This document shows, one piece after another, positions 11,748-23,156 of a DNA stretch of 64,000 bases (position 1 is its first letter; each line of letters begins with the position of its first letter). Source of the DNA: Umbilicaria muhlenbergii (lineage: Eukaryota; Ascomycota; Lecanoromycetes; Umbilicariales; Umbilicariaceae). A program made the position numbers and the translations under genes. The DNA is taken from NCBI GenBank assembly GCA_000611775.1, contig KK106984.1, forward strand, positions 2,390,580 to 2,454,579, written 5' to 3'. A model generated the notes under the pieces. That model was not told the DNA's origin. It did not search any database and worked only from the letters and a program-made list of their open reading frames with translations.

Positions 11748-12952
11748 AACGAATCTGCGGTCAGGCCTACTGAACCAGATACCCAATGCCTCAAGGTAGA
11801 TGGGACACGAATCTTGTCGTTGAGCACTGAGACTTAGATGGATATTGAAGGAGGGTCAATCTGACTCAATGCCCACGTCTCCGAGGTGACGCCGCAAACA
11901 GGGATCGTCTATCCTGCCGTTCATATGTGAAAGCAGCGGTAAGTGAGGTTACTGGCTCTTAACCCCAGCAAGGTTGACTAAGAAGCAGTCCAGAACAAGC
12001 CACGACACCTACAGCAACGATGAGAATATCGAGCAGTCCACCATGCTCAACACCGAAAACCGAACCTGAGTTCCGGATCATCCTTCTCCTCGGAAGTAGA
12101 CCATGGGGAAAACAGGCAGGGGTCTACTGGTGACCCGATTGAGACAGAAGAACGTTACGAGGACAGCTTAGTTTCCCGAAAGGGAGGGAAACACTCCAGC
12201 ACCAAATGGAGAAAACCTAGGAAACAACATAACGATTCTCTCGCATCTTTTATGCCAGTACTGGGGTGATCGCCGCGTTTCATACCCACAGGTATAGGGC
12301 ATATCTCCAGCTTTGAGACGGGTAGATGGTACGAGTATTTCTTTCTGTTTATACAAGCTGGGAACAAGCGTTTGAAGAGTCGTTGTTAGCGTTGGGGATT
12401 TGTCTCTCATGCAACTATATTCCGTAATCCTGATTCAATAGATGCAAACTTACTACGCTGAACTCATGGCCTGTTCGTCACCGGCTTCGTCCTAGATATC
12501 AAGTGATATATACACCTCCTGGCGCGGGCAGTATCGAGAGAGGAGAAACCAATGGTGCTACAAGGCCAAGGTATTTTGTAGTATCAGTTAGGGTCTCCCT
12601 CTCCATAAGCGATAGGATAGTCTCCGCCTTTCCTCTATGGAGACTCCAGCGTTGTTGGCGTTTACTCCAAGTGGAACTGTCGATGGTAGTCCTGAAAAGT
12701 AGAAGGTAACCCGAGATTGTAGAAGGTGTAAACCACAAGTTGATTATTGCCATGCCCATTGACATCTTTGTTCGAACATGTTTGATGGTTGCATCTTCAC
12801 AGACATAGCTACAGCCATCTGAGAACTCCGATTGCCGGATTTGCGAGCAGAAGGACATGATATCTCCAAGTACTCTCAAGCCAGCCACCCGCCACCCGCC
12901 ACCCGTCACCCCGAAGCCATTCCCGACGTCTCCCCATCCCCCAACCGCATAT
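11748..12952. other. Convergent spacer, 1.2 kb
   Basis: This lies between the 3' ends of PAC4 and RPS5. There are no supported exons, only short frames. A CCGCCACCC-type short repeat sits at about 12889-12912, close to the RPS5 stop. Confidence 0.65.
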
Positions 12953-13839
12953 CTACCGATTGCTCTTAGCCACCCGCTCCAACTCGTCCTTCTTCTTGAT
13001 AGCATAGCTGTTACTACTACCCTTGGCAGCGTTGATCAGCTCCTCCGCCAAACACTCGGCCACGCTCTTCACGTTCCTGAAAGCTGCTTCTCTCGCACCG
13101 ATGGTAAGGAGGGCAATCGCTTGGTTGACGCGGCGGAGAGGTGAGACATCGACGGCTTGACGACGGACGGTTCCCGCGCTGCCGATACGGGTGCTGTCTT
13201 CGCGGGGGCCGCAGTTGACGATGGCGTCAACGGCGACTTGGATGGGGTTTTGGTCGGTCATGATGTGGATCTATAAGAACCCATAGTATCAGCCCCTGCT
13301 CGTTTGACACAGAAATTGAACGGTCCATTGGTGGGAGGGCTTTGGATGGATGGGAGAGGAAAGACGTACGATTTCGAAGGAGTGAGCGACGATGCGAACG
13401 GCCATTAGCTTTTTACCGTTATTGCGGCCGTTCATCATCAGCGAGTTGGTGAGCCGCTCGATGATGGGGCATTGAGCCTTGCGGAATCGCTTGACGGCAT
13501 AGCGGCCGGCGGAGTGTGAGATGTAGACTGGGGAGCGGATTTGGATGTAGTCGCTGCATTCGAGAATTGCGTTAGCCCAGAGTCCTTCCAGCTTGCCCGT
13601 TGCCCCCAGGATTGCATATCCAAATAGAACGATCGCTGCTGCGCTATGAGGCAAGCTCATGCCTCATACTTGGGCCGAAGTAGTTGGAAAGCTTACGTCA
13701 ATGAGATATCCCTGATTTCCACATCCTCGTAACTCCACTTGTTGAACAGCTTGATCGTTCCAATCTCCTCAGTCACTTCCTTGGGCAGGACTTGGTAGCC
13801 GTTGGGGGTCTCGACCTCGACTTCGCCGTTATCAGACAT
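12953..13839 (-). CDS. rps5: 40S ribosomal protein S5 (uS7)
   Basis: Three exons, 13839-13697, 13553-13370 and 13270-12953, give 214 residues, the usual length. The C-terminal exon contains [20 protein letters not shown] and [20 protein letters not shown], nearly invariant in eukaryotic uS7. The protein binds the 3' major domain of 18S rRNA in the head of the small subunit and helps form the exit site near the mRNA channel. The first exon ([15 protein letters not shown]) carries the variable acidic N-terminus. Introns are 143 and 99 bp, and intron 1 splits a Thr codon. The next gene upstream, SDA1, is also for ribosome production. Confidence 0.98.
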
Positions 13840-14169
13840 GTTGGGCAGATGGCTGATGCTGGCTTTTCGTGAGTTGTCGTGAAGTCGCTCTTGGGGTGAT
13901 GCGGTTGTCGTTGGCGCTTTTTTCGAGGTTGCTCGCTAAGCGATGTGTGGGAAGCGCTTAGTCAGCATAGGGTTTTCGGATCTGCTACTGGACTGAACCT
14001 TCAGAATAGCATTTTCTAGTTTCTACTCTTTAATACTGGTTAATAGTGTTCACGATTGTCCACCATTGTTTAATGGTGCTGGATTCTGGAAAGGCCAGTG
14101 AGCGAGCAGAAAGTCCATTAGACCATAGCTGGCTCTGGGTATATTATCGTGCTCTCTAAATGCAGTTGC
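13840..14169. other. RPS5 promoter / SDA1 3' region
   Basis: This 330-bp spacer separates two minus-strand ribosome-related genes. No exon or clear known motif is seen apart from repeated GGTTAATAGTG / TGTTTAATGGTG-like words at about 14037-14080. Confidence 0.5.
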
Positions 14170-16612
14170 CTATTTACCCTTGTTTCCTCTCTTCCCGCCC
14201 CTCTTCCCCCTTTCAATATGCGCCTTCAGTACCCTCCCTCTCTCGAATAAACTATGCTTCTGTTTCGATTTCGCCTTACCCAAGGTCATCATGAAGTTCT
14301 TCTTCCTTGCCTTTTCTCGATTGGTGGTACTTTTGCCCTGGCTGTCCTTTTGCTCTTTCCGCTTTGCCTGCGTGCTCTTGTGCTCGCTCCTGTCCGCTTT
14401 ACCATCTCTAGCCAAGGCAATCTTGTCAGCTTTCGAGGGTTTCTTAGACAGGGCTGCCAGGCCCTCGATCTCAGCAGCAGTAAGGGGGTCGTCAATGTGA
14501 CGATTCTTTGCCGCCTGTTGCTGCGCGGCTCGCTTACGCTGGGATGCTGGTAAAGCTTTGTTGACACTGGCTTCTAAGCGTAGTTCTTGCAGTTTGGCTA
14601 AGTCCGCTGGGGTCAGGATGCGGGACGTGGCTAACGTTGGGATCTTCTTTTCCAGCTCCTCCTGTTTCTGAACCTGGTTTTCCTTGTCCTCAATTTCCGG
14701 CTGCGCAGGAGCGGCTTTAACTTTCTTCGTAGGCCGCTTTTCATCCTCCGAGTCACTGATCTCAATCTCCACATCACTCTCAACGTTGATCCATCCTCCC
14801 GAGTCATCACTCTCATCGTCCGCTTCCACCTCCCAGCCGTCCGCGTCGTCCTCATCTTCGGCTTCCTCTGGCCCGTCTTCTCCAGCGTCGGCGGGAAGGC
14901 CTTTCTCGAGCCTCTTTCGCTGCCTTTCCTCCTCCTTCCATTTCTCGAGTAACTCAAGACCCTCAATCTCCCCTACCTCTTCTTCACCAAACCTCCTTTC
15001 TTTCCGCTCACCACTCCTCAGGCCCATTGCTGCTTCTTTGCCACGGTCCCTCTTTTTAAGCATGTCCGCTCCTACTTCGCGGTACAGACTTAGCAAGCCC
15101 TTCGCAGCCATCACCACTCCCTTGTCCTTGCTTTTCCTGTACATCACTAAGTCTTGTAGAAGGGTGTCATTCATCGCTAGCGGCTGCCGGACGCAGACCT
15201 CGCGAATTGCATTCAGGCCTGCAGAAGCAATTTCCGCCGCTGCGGCTTCGGAGACGAACTCGTTTGCGACTTTCTGGATCAACGGCTCCAGGACGTCGGG
15301 AGGAACTAGAGAGTGTGTTGACTGCGCCAATGAAGCCAGAAAAGAGGTTACTGACGGTTGCCGAGGCGTGAGGTATTTGATGAAGTATGAGTAAAGACTT
15401 ATGATGGTGAGCTTGTGAAGCCCAACAAGGCGGGAAACAAGTTGGAGAACTTGTAGCTTTTGCTCGAGATTGAGTTTTGATTTCGTATTCTGAAGATGTT
15501 TCGAGAAGAGCGTTTCGGCAAATCCTTGTGGGTCATGAAGGAGATGAAATGCGGAGAAGTTCAGCGGGTGGGGTTGTTTCTTTCTACGCTCCTTCTTTTT
15601 GACTGCGGCCATAGCGTTCTCCATGACTCTAGCCTTCTTCTTGGTCTTTTTGTTAATCCCCATCTGGTGCTTCAGCTTGCCCATGTCGATAGCTTCGTCG
15701 TCACTGCTATCGTCCTCCATCTCTTCCCTTTCCTTGTCTCCGCCTAGGAAGAAGCGCACGCCACCGACAACAATCTTCTCGTTGTCTGATAGGCAAGCCT
15801 CTTTCATGATCTCCACCGCCTTCGAGTCGGTCCATATTTGGCGCTTCCATAGTTCTCTAGTGATTTTCACTGCCCATATACCCTTGGGCGAGGTTCGATC
15901 AGAGGTCAACAGATTGAAAAGAACAGTTTGTATTGTGCGATTCAGACGGTGATTGGTGGTCTTAACGTTAGAGGTGCGTAAGTCGGACAAGATTTTCTGG
16001 AAGAGAAGGGTTCTTAAAGTTTTGCTCGGCGTAGAAGTGAGAAGGGGAAACAGGGTGTTCAGAAGACTACAAATGTCGATATCAGCAACCAGCAGCAGTT
16101 AGAAAAATCTGATGCAATGCAAGCATACACTGAAGAGTCAATGATGTCCTTTCTCCGTAGTAGAACCAGACTTCCGACAATCTTCTCCCTAAGTTCGGAC
16201 TCCAGATCTTTATGATGTAAAGTCAGAATCTGGGAGAGTTCTTCAGGAAACGGCTTCGTAATATCCGGGTAGCAGTCCGCTACATGAGAAGTAAAGTCGA
16301 TCAGGTCTCGAAGGGAAATGATTCCCGCATCTGTCGCCGAAGACGGTGCCCGCAGAAAGATCTCTCTCTGGGATTCATATTGGCTGTACTGCTTCAAGAA
16401 GTCCTCCCGATACGATCTGAGAGACTGTTAGCGCCTTGCCACAAAACTATCTCATGGGATGCGGCTTACACAGGATCTCGCCGGATTTTGTATTGCAGGT
16501 TCGGGCTGTTGTGCGCCTGTTGTCAGAATCGGTGCTTTCGGAGCCAGCGCTTCTTGTAAGCTCACAGATCTGCGTCTATCTTCTCCAGCGCTCCCACCTT
16601 GCGCTTAACCAT
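14170..16612 (-). CDS. sda1: SDA1, 60S ribosomal subunit biogenesis protein
   Basis: Four exons, 16612-16566, 16505-16470, 16416-16129 and 16066-14170, join to 755 residues. N-terminal family signatures are NLQYKIRRDP, YSQYESQREIFLRAP and SKTLRTLLFQKILSDLR; a second conserved block is HPLNFSAFHLLHDPQGFAE. A long acidic stretch (DGWEVEADDESDDSGGW) and a very basic Lys/Arg-rich tail follow, typical of nucleolar proteins. SDA1 is an essential pre-60S factor that acts in the nucleus during maturation and export of the large subunit and was first linked to actin and G1 progression in yeast. The two tiny 5' exons (47 and 36 nt) are supported by family fit and by 53-62 bp introns with good borders. 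It is divergent from the NPF-motif gene. Confidence 0.95.
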
Positions 16613-17054
16613 TGTGGAAGTTCGACTTAGTGACTTCGAACTTCAATGCGCCTGACGAAGTACCCGTAGCTTTGCATCCCAATCGCGAAATTTCTCCTAA
16701 TGAGGCGGCTTGCAGCCTTGTCGTCCACCGTAGCAGAGACAAAAACGGGATAGTCGCATCTTATCGATAAGGGACACTCGGCAATAAGATCGGCCGAGCT
16801 GCGCCCCCACTTACCCGGCAGTTATTCCTTCTCAAGGTTAGCCGAGCCCTAAAAGTACGGGGTCCAGCCTTCGGACGACGCCAAGCCACTCCCCTCTTCC
16901 GGACCCTGATGACGACGATATATTTGCTTGGCATATCCTCCAGCGCTGCGCCTCGCCACCATCTGAATGGCCTCCACGACCTAGATGGCCGCGACCGTCG
17001 CCACTCAACCACCTCCAACCCAAGCACCGTCTATCCTTTGTCTAATAATTAGAC
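16613..17054. promoter_or_regulatory. Divergent promoter region SDA1 / NPF-motif gene
   Basis: These 442 bp separate two divergent start codons and must contain both promoters. It includes the perfect 12-bp palindrome CTTATCGATAAG at 16760-16771, which embeds two overlapping GATA cores. No TATA box is obvious. Confidence 0.6.
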
Positions 17055-17635
17055 ATGGCATCCCTCCTCCTCGCCGCCGGCACCGGCGTCTACTACAAGT
17101 ACCTACCCTTCCCACCCAGTAACCCACACCGCGCCCAAAAGTCGCGCATGCAGAATCCCCACTGACCCCTCCCCCTCTCCGCAGAGTCAAAGACACAAAA
17201 GCCAAACACAAAGCCGCCCGTGACGCTCACAACTCCCTCCGCTTCAGCGAGCTCGAAAAAGAGAACACAGAGCGCATACACCGTCTCTCACAACTGCCCC
17301 AAGCCCAATCCATCCAAGCCCAACCCCACGCTGGCTCAACCGACTTCGCGAGTAACAACCCTTTCCGCGACGCTACCAGTGAGCCTACCACTCAGCATAT
17401 GAGCTCGAATACGAATAACCCGTTTGACAGTACGGAGAATTTGGGGGTGGAGGGAAGGAGGGGGAGTAGCGACGTCGAGGAGGAAGTGGAGGAGATGAGG
17501 CAGTCGCCGCGGTATGAGGGTGTTGCTGTTGGGGAGAAGAAGAAGAAAAGGAGGCTTTGGGGGAGGAATCGGAAGTTGGGTAGTTTGAGACCGGAGGGCT
17601 GGGGCGGAAAGAAGGAGGATGGGGTTGTGAGATGA
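17055..17635 (+). CDS. Small NPF-motif protein, hypothetical
   Basis: A 44-nt first exon (17055-17098, MASLLLAAGTGVYYK) joins after an 86-bp intron to exon 17185-17635, giving 164 residues. A short hydrophobic N-terminus (possible membrane insertion) is followed by a charged helix (KDTKAKHKAARDAHNSLRF, ELEKENTERIHRL). Two Asn-Pro-Phe sites, SNNPFRD and TNNPFDS, are the motif bound by EH-domain endocytic adaptors. The C-terminus is acidic and then strongly basic (KKKKRRLWGRNRK). I do not recognise a named family. An endocytic or membrane-trafficking role is only inferred from the NPF motifs. Confidence 0.65.
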
Positions 17636-17979
17636 GGACACGGGATGGATGGGTGACGGGGCCGGGCCGGCGTTAAGGGTGAGGGCTGGGAGTTACCAAT
17701 GGGGGTGATGTTTGGGATTGGTGGAATAAGGTGATCTCAAGTGAATTGTCTATGATACCGACATTTGTTTGTAATGCTGTAACTACCTTGGTGTCGCTCT
17801 GGCTGTAAGATTTAATCGGCTGGATTTGTAAGTCTATTAGTCTGTAGATGATGTTGAAAAAATAACGGATATCCGATGTGGTCGATAATGTATCCTGGCA
17901 CAATCGCCGCGACTATGCACTTCCCTGAACCAGATGCCACGCTTTCATGAATTTCGTCGCCCCCTCAAGTCAACATGAA
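17636..17979. other. Convergent spacer
   Basis: These 344 bp lie between the convergent 3' ends of the NPF-motif gene and the MFS transporter. No exon is visible; it is presumably both 3' untranslated regions. Confidence 0.6.
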
Positions 17980-19895
17980 CTAAACCTTCTCACCAGGGCC
18001 AACCTTTTCATCCACACGAGTCGTGCTCTGAGCATGCTTCTCTGCCTCTGCCCGCTTCTTCTCGACCAAGTACTGGCAGAACTTACTATTAGCCCGGATC
18101 CTATCGCCATACTTGATGAAAGCAAACGGTATGATAGCCATTCCCAAACTCAAGAATCCAAGCAAGCTTGTGGCCCACGCCACTCCAAGTGTGTTGTACA
18201 TAGGCCTCGCGGCAAGCGGCAGCAATGCTCCAAACAGACTTCGACAAGTACTCGCGGCAGCCATTGCGCTTGCAGCAAAAATCTCGTACGCGTCGGTCAG
18301 GTAGTTCAAGAAGGCCATGAAGATAAGCATGAAACCGACTCCGAATGGTAAACCTGCCAACATGGGTACAATGAAGTGGATGCGGACGTCGGCAGTCCAT
18401 CCTAGCCAGAAGAGCGATATCACAAAGAGAGGACCTGCTAGGCAGGCGAGTGGTAGCCGACGGTATTCTTCGATCGAAGACCAAGGGGCGTGATTCTTCT
18501 TGGCGCGTTGGAGGATAATGTCCCAGTAGAGGAAGATGAGAAACGCTATACCCAGGCCTAGACAGACTTGATTGGGGATTAATTGACTGATATGGGTCTG
18601 GTTATACGGGCAGGACGGTAACTTACTAGGAAGAAATGCAAGACCTGAGAGTCCGGGGTTGAAACCATAGATACCTGGCTCGACGTCAGTGTCTCATTTT
18701 CGAAAGGCAGAACCACTGAAGAGTTGACCAACCTTGGAACACAATGGGATATGCTTCGAAAAAGAGAAAGAATATTCCATAGACGAGAGACAGGTATAAA
18801 CATGTGAAAAGGACGATAGCCTCAAAAGCTATCATGCGTAAAGGCCTTGTCAGCGTGACCGTCATCAATTGTTTTACGCCCTTCTTCTCGAGTTCGATGG
18901 GAGCGAGAATTTTCTCATTGCCGGTTTCTTTTCGCATCCTCTTTGCTCTCCGTTGCAGAATAACAGGTCCGTAGGTTTCTGGTAGGAACAACACCGGTAC
19001 CAACGTCACTCCAGCGACTATGAGGCCCACCCAAAACGACCACCTCCAAGTCAAGACGGACACGAACCCTGTGATGATAGGTGCAACGTCGGGGCCCACC
19101 CCAGTGGCCTAGAACTTGTCAGTAGATCTTATGAGGCTTCGAGTTCACAAACTTACAGCCATGAACAGAGCCATTGCTCTCCCTCTAGTGACCGGGTCAT
19201 CATACACATCGGCAAACATGCCCCCGACCACAGCGATTGGCGATGAAGCACTGATGCCCGCAACCAGTCTAAACACTAAAAGCGCAGGCCAATTGGGTGC
19301 CACCGCACAAGCCAGTGTGAAAAGTGTGTATATGGCGAACGTCGATATCATGATGGTTTTCCTGCCATATGCTTCACTGAGGGGCCCAAATAGAAGAGGT
19401 CCGAACACATAGCCAAGGAGATATACAGAGATCGGGAGGACGAGTTGCTCTTGGTTGGTAATGTTGAAGTAGGTTGCAATAAAGATGATGCTGCCGCTAG
19501 GGAGAGCGGAGCCCAGAGTAGAATTAAGGACTGTAGCAATGCCAATTACAACGATGAAAGACTTCTTCGTCTGCCCTTCAAGTCAGATAAGTTCTGCGCA
19601 GGGAGTATAGACATACCGTCGACCAGTTGTAGGGATTCGCTGGGTCACCCTGGCGGAAGGACACGATTGTCTTTGTATCCTCGCCATCAGCATGGGCTTC
19701 CACTTCGTCGGCGAATCTCGACCTTGTCCGCTTCAAGACAAGTCGACCTCCATCGGAATGAGCAGAGGTGGACCCGTTCGTTGTAGGTGACTGTAATTGT
19801 GGATGTGTATCATTTTCGTAAATCGAACTGTCTTGAGTCGACCGCTGTACCCCCTCACCAACTGACATCACCTGAGAGCCCTCCGTGCGTGCCAT
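17980..19895 (-). CDS. MFS transporter, DHA1 multidrug type
   Basis: Five exons, 19895-19617, 19570-19157, 19108-18733, 18674-18627 and 18566-17980, give 567 residues. A cytoplasmic N-terminal tail of about 80 residues ends at QGDPANPYNWST, then 12 membrane segments follow. The motif-A loop is GPLLFGPLSEAYGRK, with WRWSFWVGL and LPETYGPVIL marking the fungal DHA1 drug:H+ antiporter subfamily. Such proteins export drugs, fungal toxins or polyamines across the plasma membrane; the cargo here cannot be predicted. The fourth exon is only 48 nt, and exon 5 has an alternative in-frame acceptor nine bases downstream. A TGAGTCA site lies about 155 bp before the start. Confidence 0.9.
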
Positions 19896-20401
19896 CTGCC
19901 CCTCCTAGGTACATTGGACCTGGGCTTGAAAGAAAGTAGAGTAGGTGACCGTCAGACAATGGAAGGATGGGCATAGAAGATGGGGACGAAAGACAAGTCA
20001 TGACGGGCACAGACTCAATTAGTTTGATCTTACTCATAGTTGACTTGATTGAGTCAACCTTCGACGCCGTTTCTTCCGATGACGGCGAAGCCGGCCGCTT
20101 TTCCACCTATAGTGTACCTTACCTTACTCCGCATGACGGCGTGGCGACACCAAAGCCTCTTTTTTTTCGTGCTATATCCGGGAGTCCGGGGAATTTCTTT
20201 CGGGAAGGTCTGCCGGCATATCGGGCTTGCATGTGCCGATAGGGCTTCGACCTCGAATCTGGGCATCATCATGAAGAACGCTCAAGGTCGAACGCGGGAG
20301 CAGTAAGTCAAAACGATAAAAGAGATACTGCTCTATCAATCAGCAAATGCATGACTTGCTGCTGGAATTGTCAAACATTTGAGAGCCCTTGTCATAGCCA
20401 G
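19896..20401. other. MFS promoter / prefoldin 3' spacer
   Basis: This 506-bp spacer holds the promoter of the MFS gene. It includes TGAGTCA at 20050-20056 within a TTGACTTGATTGAGTCAA context. No exon is seen. Confidence 0.55.
20050..20056 (-). promoter_or_regulatory. AP-1/Gcn4-type TGAGTCA site
   Basis: This is a perfect TGA(C/G)TCA heptamer about 155 bp upstream of the MFS start. It is the site of bZIP factors such as Yap1/AP-1 or Gcn4/CpcA. Yap1 control would suit a drug exporter, but a 7-bp match alone is weak. Confidence 0.35.
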
Positions 20402-20989
20402 CTATGTTTCTAAGTTGATGCTCCTGCCAAACCTTGCGTACAGCGCGACCTTCAGTTGCTGCATTTCTTCCCGAATCCCACTTAGCTTCTCCTCAATCCC
20501 AGATACCTCTTCTTCAATCTTCTCTGTTGATGATGAGAGCATTTCCTGTACCTCGGGCAATGGTAACGAGATAAAGGAGTCTCCAATCTTGTATCTGAAC
20601 GCCATCTATCAGCAAGACACATACATAACGGGAAAGGATACTGCATACGGGATCTTTTCGTCTTCGTCGGCCAGCTCAAGCTCGTTGGAAATTTCATCTA
20701 GATCCTCCTTGTCTTTCTGGACGTTGACAAGAGGCTTAGCATATGTAGACAGTAGCGATGGAGTGAAAGACGTACAGCCTTGGTCTTCAACTCATCCTCC
20801 AATAACATCTCACGCTGGTGAAGTCTACTGAATTTGTTGATCTTGTCTTGGTCCTCTCGCCGTACCTCAGTCTCATCGGCGCCTCCTGCGGCCTCATCTT
20901 CCTTTGAAAGCTGGAAAGTAATATCAGCACCGACAGTCCAAGTGAAAGAATGTAATGAAGACGCATTCTCATACCATCCGGCGTTGCAT
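20402..20989 (-). CDS. gim3: Prefoldin subunit 4
   Basis: Four exons, 20989-20975 (15 nt, MQRRM), 20910-20776, 20716-20649 and 20594-20402, encode 136 residues, the normal length. The sequence is two long coiled-coil helices around a beta hairpin: LSKEDEAAGGADETEVRRED, EISNELELADEDEKIPYKIG, then SFISLPLPEVQEMLSSS and LKVALYARFGRSINLE. The PYKIGDSF junction fixes the last acceptor. Prefoldin is a hexameric cytosolic chaperone that hands actin and tubulin to the CCT/TRiC chaperonin; subunit 4 is one of four beta-type subunits. Its 5' side faces the large minisatellite and the divergent permease gene. Confidence 0.93.
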
Positions 20990-21659
20990 GATGATTGTTT
21001 ACTATTGGCCGTAGGGAGGAGTTGAAGGGTGGGTAGCGGCGTGCTTCGGCTTTTCTGAAAGGGCGTATCTCGTACTTGAATCTACAGGTATTTGTTCGTA
21101 AAGACAGTGTGACCTACTTCGCCAAAGCAATCCAGATGTTCATACACAGCCAGCTCGACGGTATGTTCTCTGTATTCTTGGCATTTAATTTTATCGAGGA
21201 CTTTGTCGCTGTCAGGGCACCACGGGCACCTCGCCCACTTTCGGAAGCGAGAACGATAAGGCTGAGAAGGCTTACCAGCCCACTGGACTTATTTTTTATT
21301 ACTTCAAGTTTTAAGTGCTTATGCAGCCTAGGGCTATGAAACAATATCACCATAAGGTGATAAAAGTACTGTACCTCACCCTTCTGCCTGAGTGACTAGC
21401 CCCTGCTTCTGGCTGAGTGTTGCAGAGAACCTGGCCCCCAGGGAAAACTCTGATCTTATAAACATATGTAGTCTGGGAGAAAATCCTGATGATGACAGTG
21501 TCACTGGACGCTACAATCCACATCCAGGTTTAAGCACAAGGAATTCCTACTTAAAAAGTTGACAAAAGCCTTAGACAATGCTTCATGCACATCAGTTGTA
21601 TCCCTCTTCTTATTAGTCATCTGCTATTGGAGCGCTTGAATATGGGCCATATTCACTCA

Positions 21660-22590
21660 GTTGAGGTGGAAGCTGGCCATGTGTAATGAGCTTCTGAAGT
21701 CGTGTTTGTGGACTCAAGGAGCCTGATATGTGGAGTGGAGGCTGACCATGCGTAATGAGCTTCCGAAGTCACGTTTGAGGCAATGTTTGTGGAGGCTGGC
21801 CATACATAATGGGCTTCCAAAGTCGCGTTTTTGAGTCAATGTTTTTGGAGGCTGGCCATGCGTAATGGGCTTCCAAAGTCGCGTTTTTGAGTCAATGTTT
21901 TTGGAGGCTGGCCATGCGTAATGGGCTTCCAAAGTCGCGTTTTTGAGTCAATGTTTTTGGAGGCTGGCCATGCGTAATGGGCTTCCAAAGTCGCGTTTTT
22001 GAGTCAATGTTTTTGGAGGCTGGCCATGCGTAATGGGCTTCCAAAGTCGCGTTTTTGAGTCAATGTTTTTGGAGGCTGGCCATGCGTAATGGGCTTCCGA
22101 AGTCGCGTTTGGGGCAATGTTTGTGGAGGCTGGCCATACATAATGGGCTTCCAAAGTCGCGTTTTTGAGTCAATGTTTTTGGAGGCTGGCCATGTGTAAT
22201 GGGCTTCCGAAGTCGCGTTTGTAGACTCAATAAGTCTGGTCAATGTATGTGGAAGCTGGCCATGCGTAATGGGCTTCCGAAGTCGCGTTTGTAGACTCAA
22301 TAAGTCGGGTCAATGTATGTGGAAGCTGGCCATGCGTAATGGGCTTCCGAAGTCGCGTTTGTAGACTCAATAAGTCGGGTCAATGTATGTGGAAGCTGGC
22401 CATGCGTAATGGGCTTCTGAAGTCGCGTTTGTAGACTCAATAAGTCTGGTCAATGTATGTGGAAGCTGGCCATGCGTACTGGGCTTCTGAATTCGCGTGT
22501 TTGAGGCAATGTTTTGAAGGCTGGCCATGTGTAATGGGCTTTCGAAGTCGCGTTTGTAGACTCAATGAGTCTGGTCAATGTTTTGAAGGC
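21660..22590. repeat. 56/70-bp minisatellite, about 15 units
   Basis: GCTGGCC marks each unit and recurs at 21672, 21741 (GCTGACC variant), 21795, 21851, 21907, 21963, 22019, 22075, 22129, 22185, 22255, 22325, 22395, 22465 and 22520. Spacing is 54-56 bp in the left half and 70 bp in the right half, where a block like GTAGACTCAATAAGTCGGG is added. Units in each half are nearly identical, so the two forms expanded separately. The array lies between two divergent genes. Open frames across it on the minus strand follow from the repeat and are not taken as genes. Confidence 0.95.
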
Positions 22591-23129
22591 AAAGCCTTCG
22601 TGAACTCATCTTAGCTTCCCTACCAGGTGCACAACGTCTGGTAGGTACTGACAGGAGACACCACGTGAAGGTGTGAGTTCATTGTCTCCCCCCACTGGAC
22701 TTAAGTACTACCACTCGTACTCGTACCTTGTGAACGTCCAGGAGCGCTGCTCGTTCTTTGAGTCCCTGGGCTACTTCGATACTCGTACTGGTACTCGTTC
22801 TCCTCCTTCCTTTAATTGAATGGTTGTTTAATACGAATACTAGCGCTGTCCAGCAGGGTCCTGTATCTTAGCCACATCGAGAACTACCCCTCGTTGTCCC
22901 GTCCTGGTGACAACCTGGCGATGGCAGACACCCACACAAGCGGCATCCCGCACAGAGGCGGCAACATCAGTGTCAAGCTAAAAGATATTAGTAGACGTTA
23001 GCACCGCATCTCCAGCAACTCGAATGTGCGGTGGCAGCCACAATTTCTTTTGTGCAATGTAAGGGAATGATTAGGCTAATGGAAGTCTGGAAGGGACTTG
23101 CCTTAATCATTGACCTCTTGTCTCTTGGC

Positions 23130-23156
23130 TTATCGTTACAGCGTCGCGGCTTATCG
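23130..23156. promoter_or_regulatory. Paired GATA-factor sites in permease promoter
   Basis: TTATCG occurs at 23130-23135 and 23151-23156, so on the minus strand there are two CGATAA (HGATAR) sites 21 bp apart. Paired GATA sites are the usual arrangement for AreA/Nit2-type nitrogen regulators. They lie about 270 bp before the start of a nitrogen-compound permease, which fits nitrogen-catabolite control (inference). Confidence 0.4.

Noticed and set aside
21714-22300. Minus-strand repeat-encoded open frames (AHYAWPASKNIDSKTRLWKP)
   Set aside because: They follow from the 56/70-bp tandem repeat. The unit is not a multiple of three and each frame ends soon.
22680-22810. Possible solo terminal repeat with ACTCGTACTCGTACC words
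   Set aside because: No matching end, target-site duplication or second copy was found in the window.
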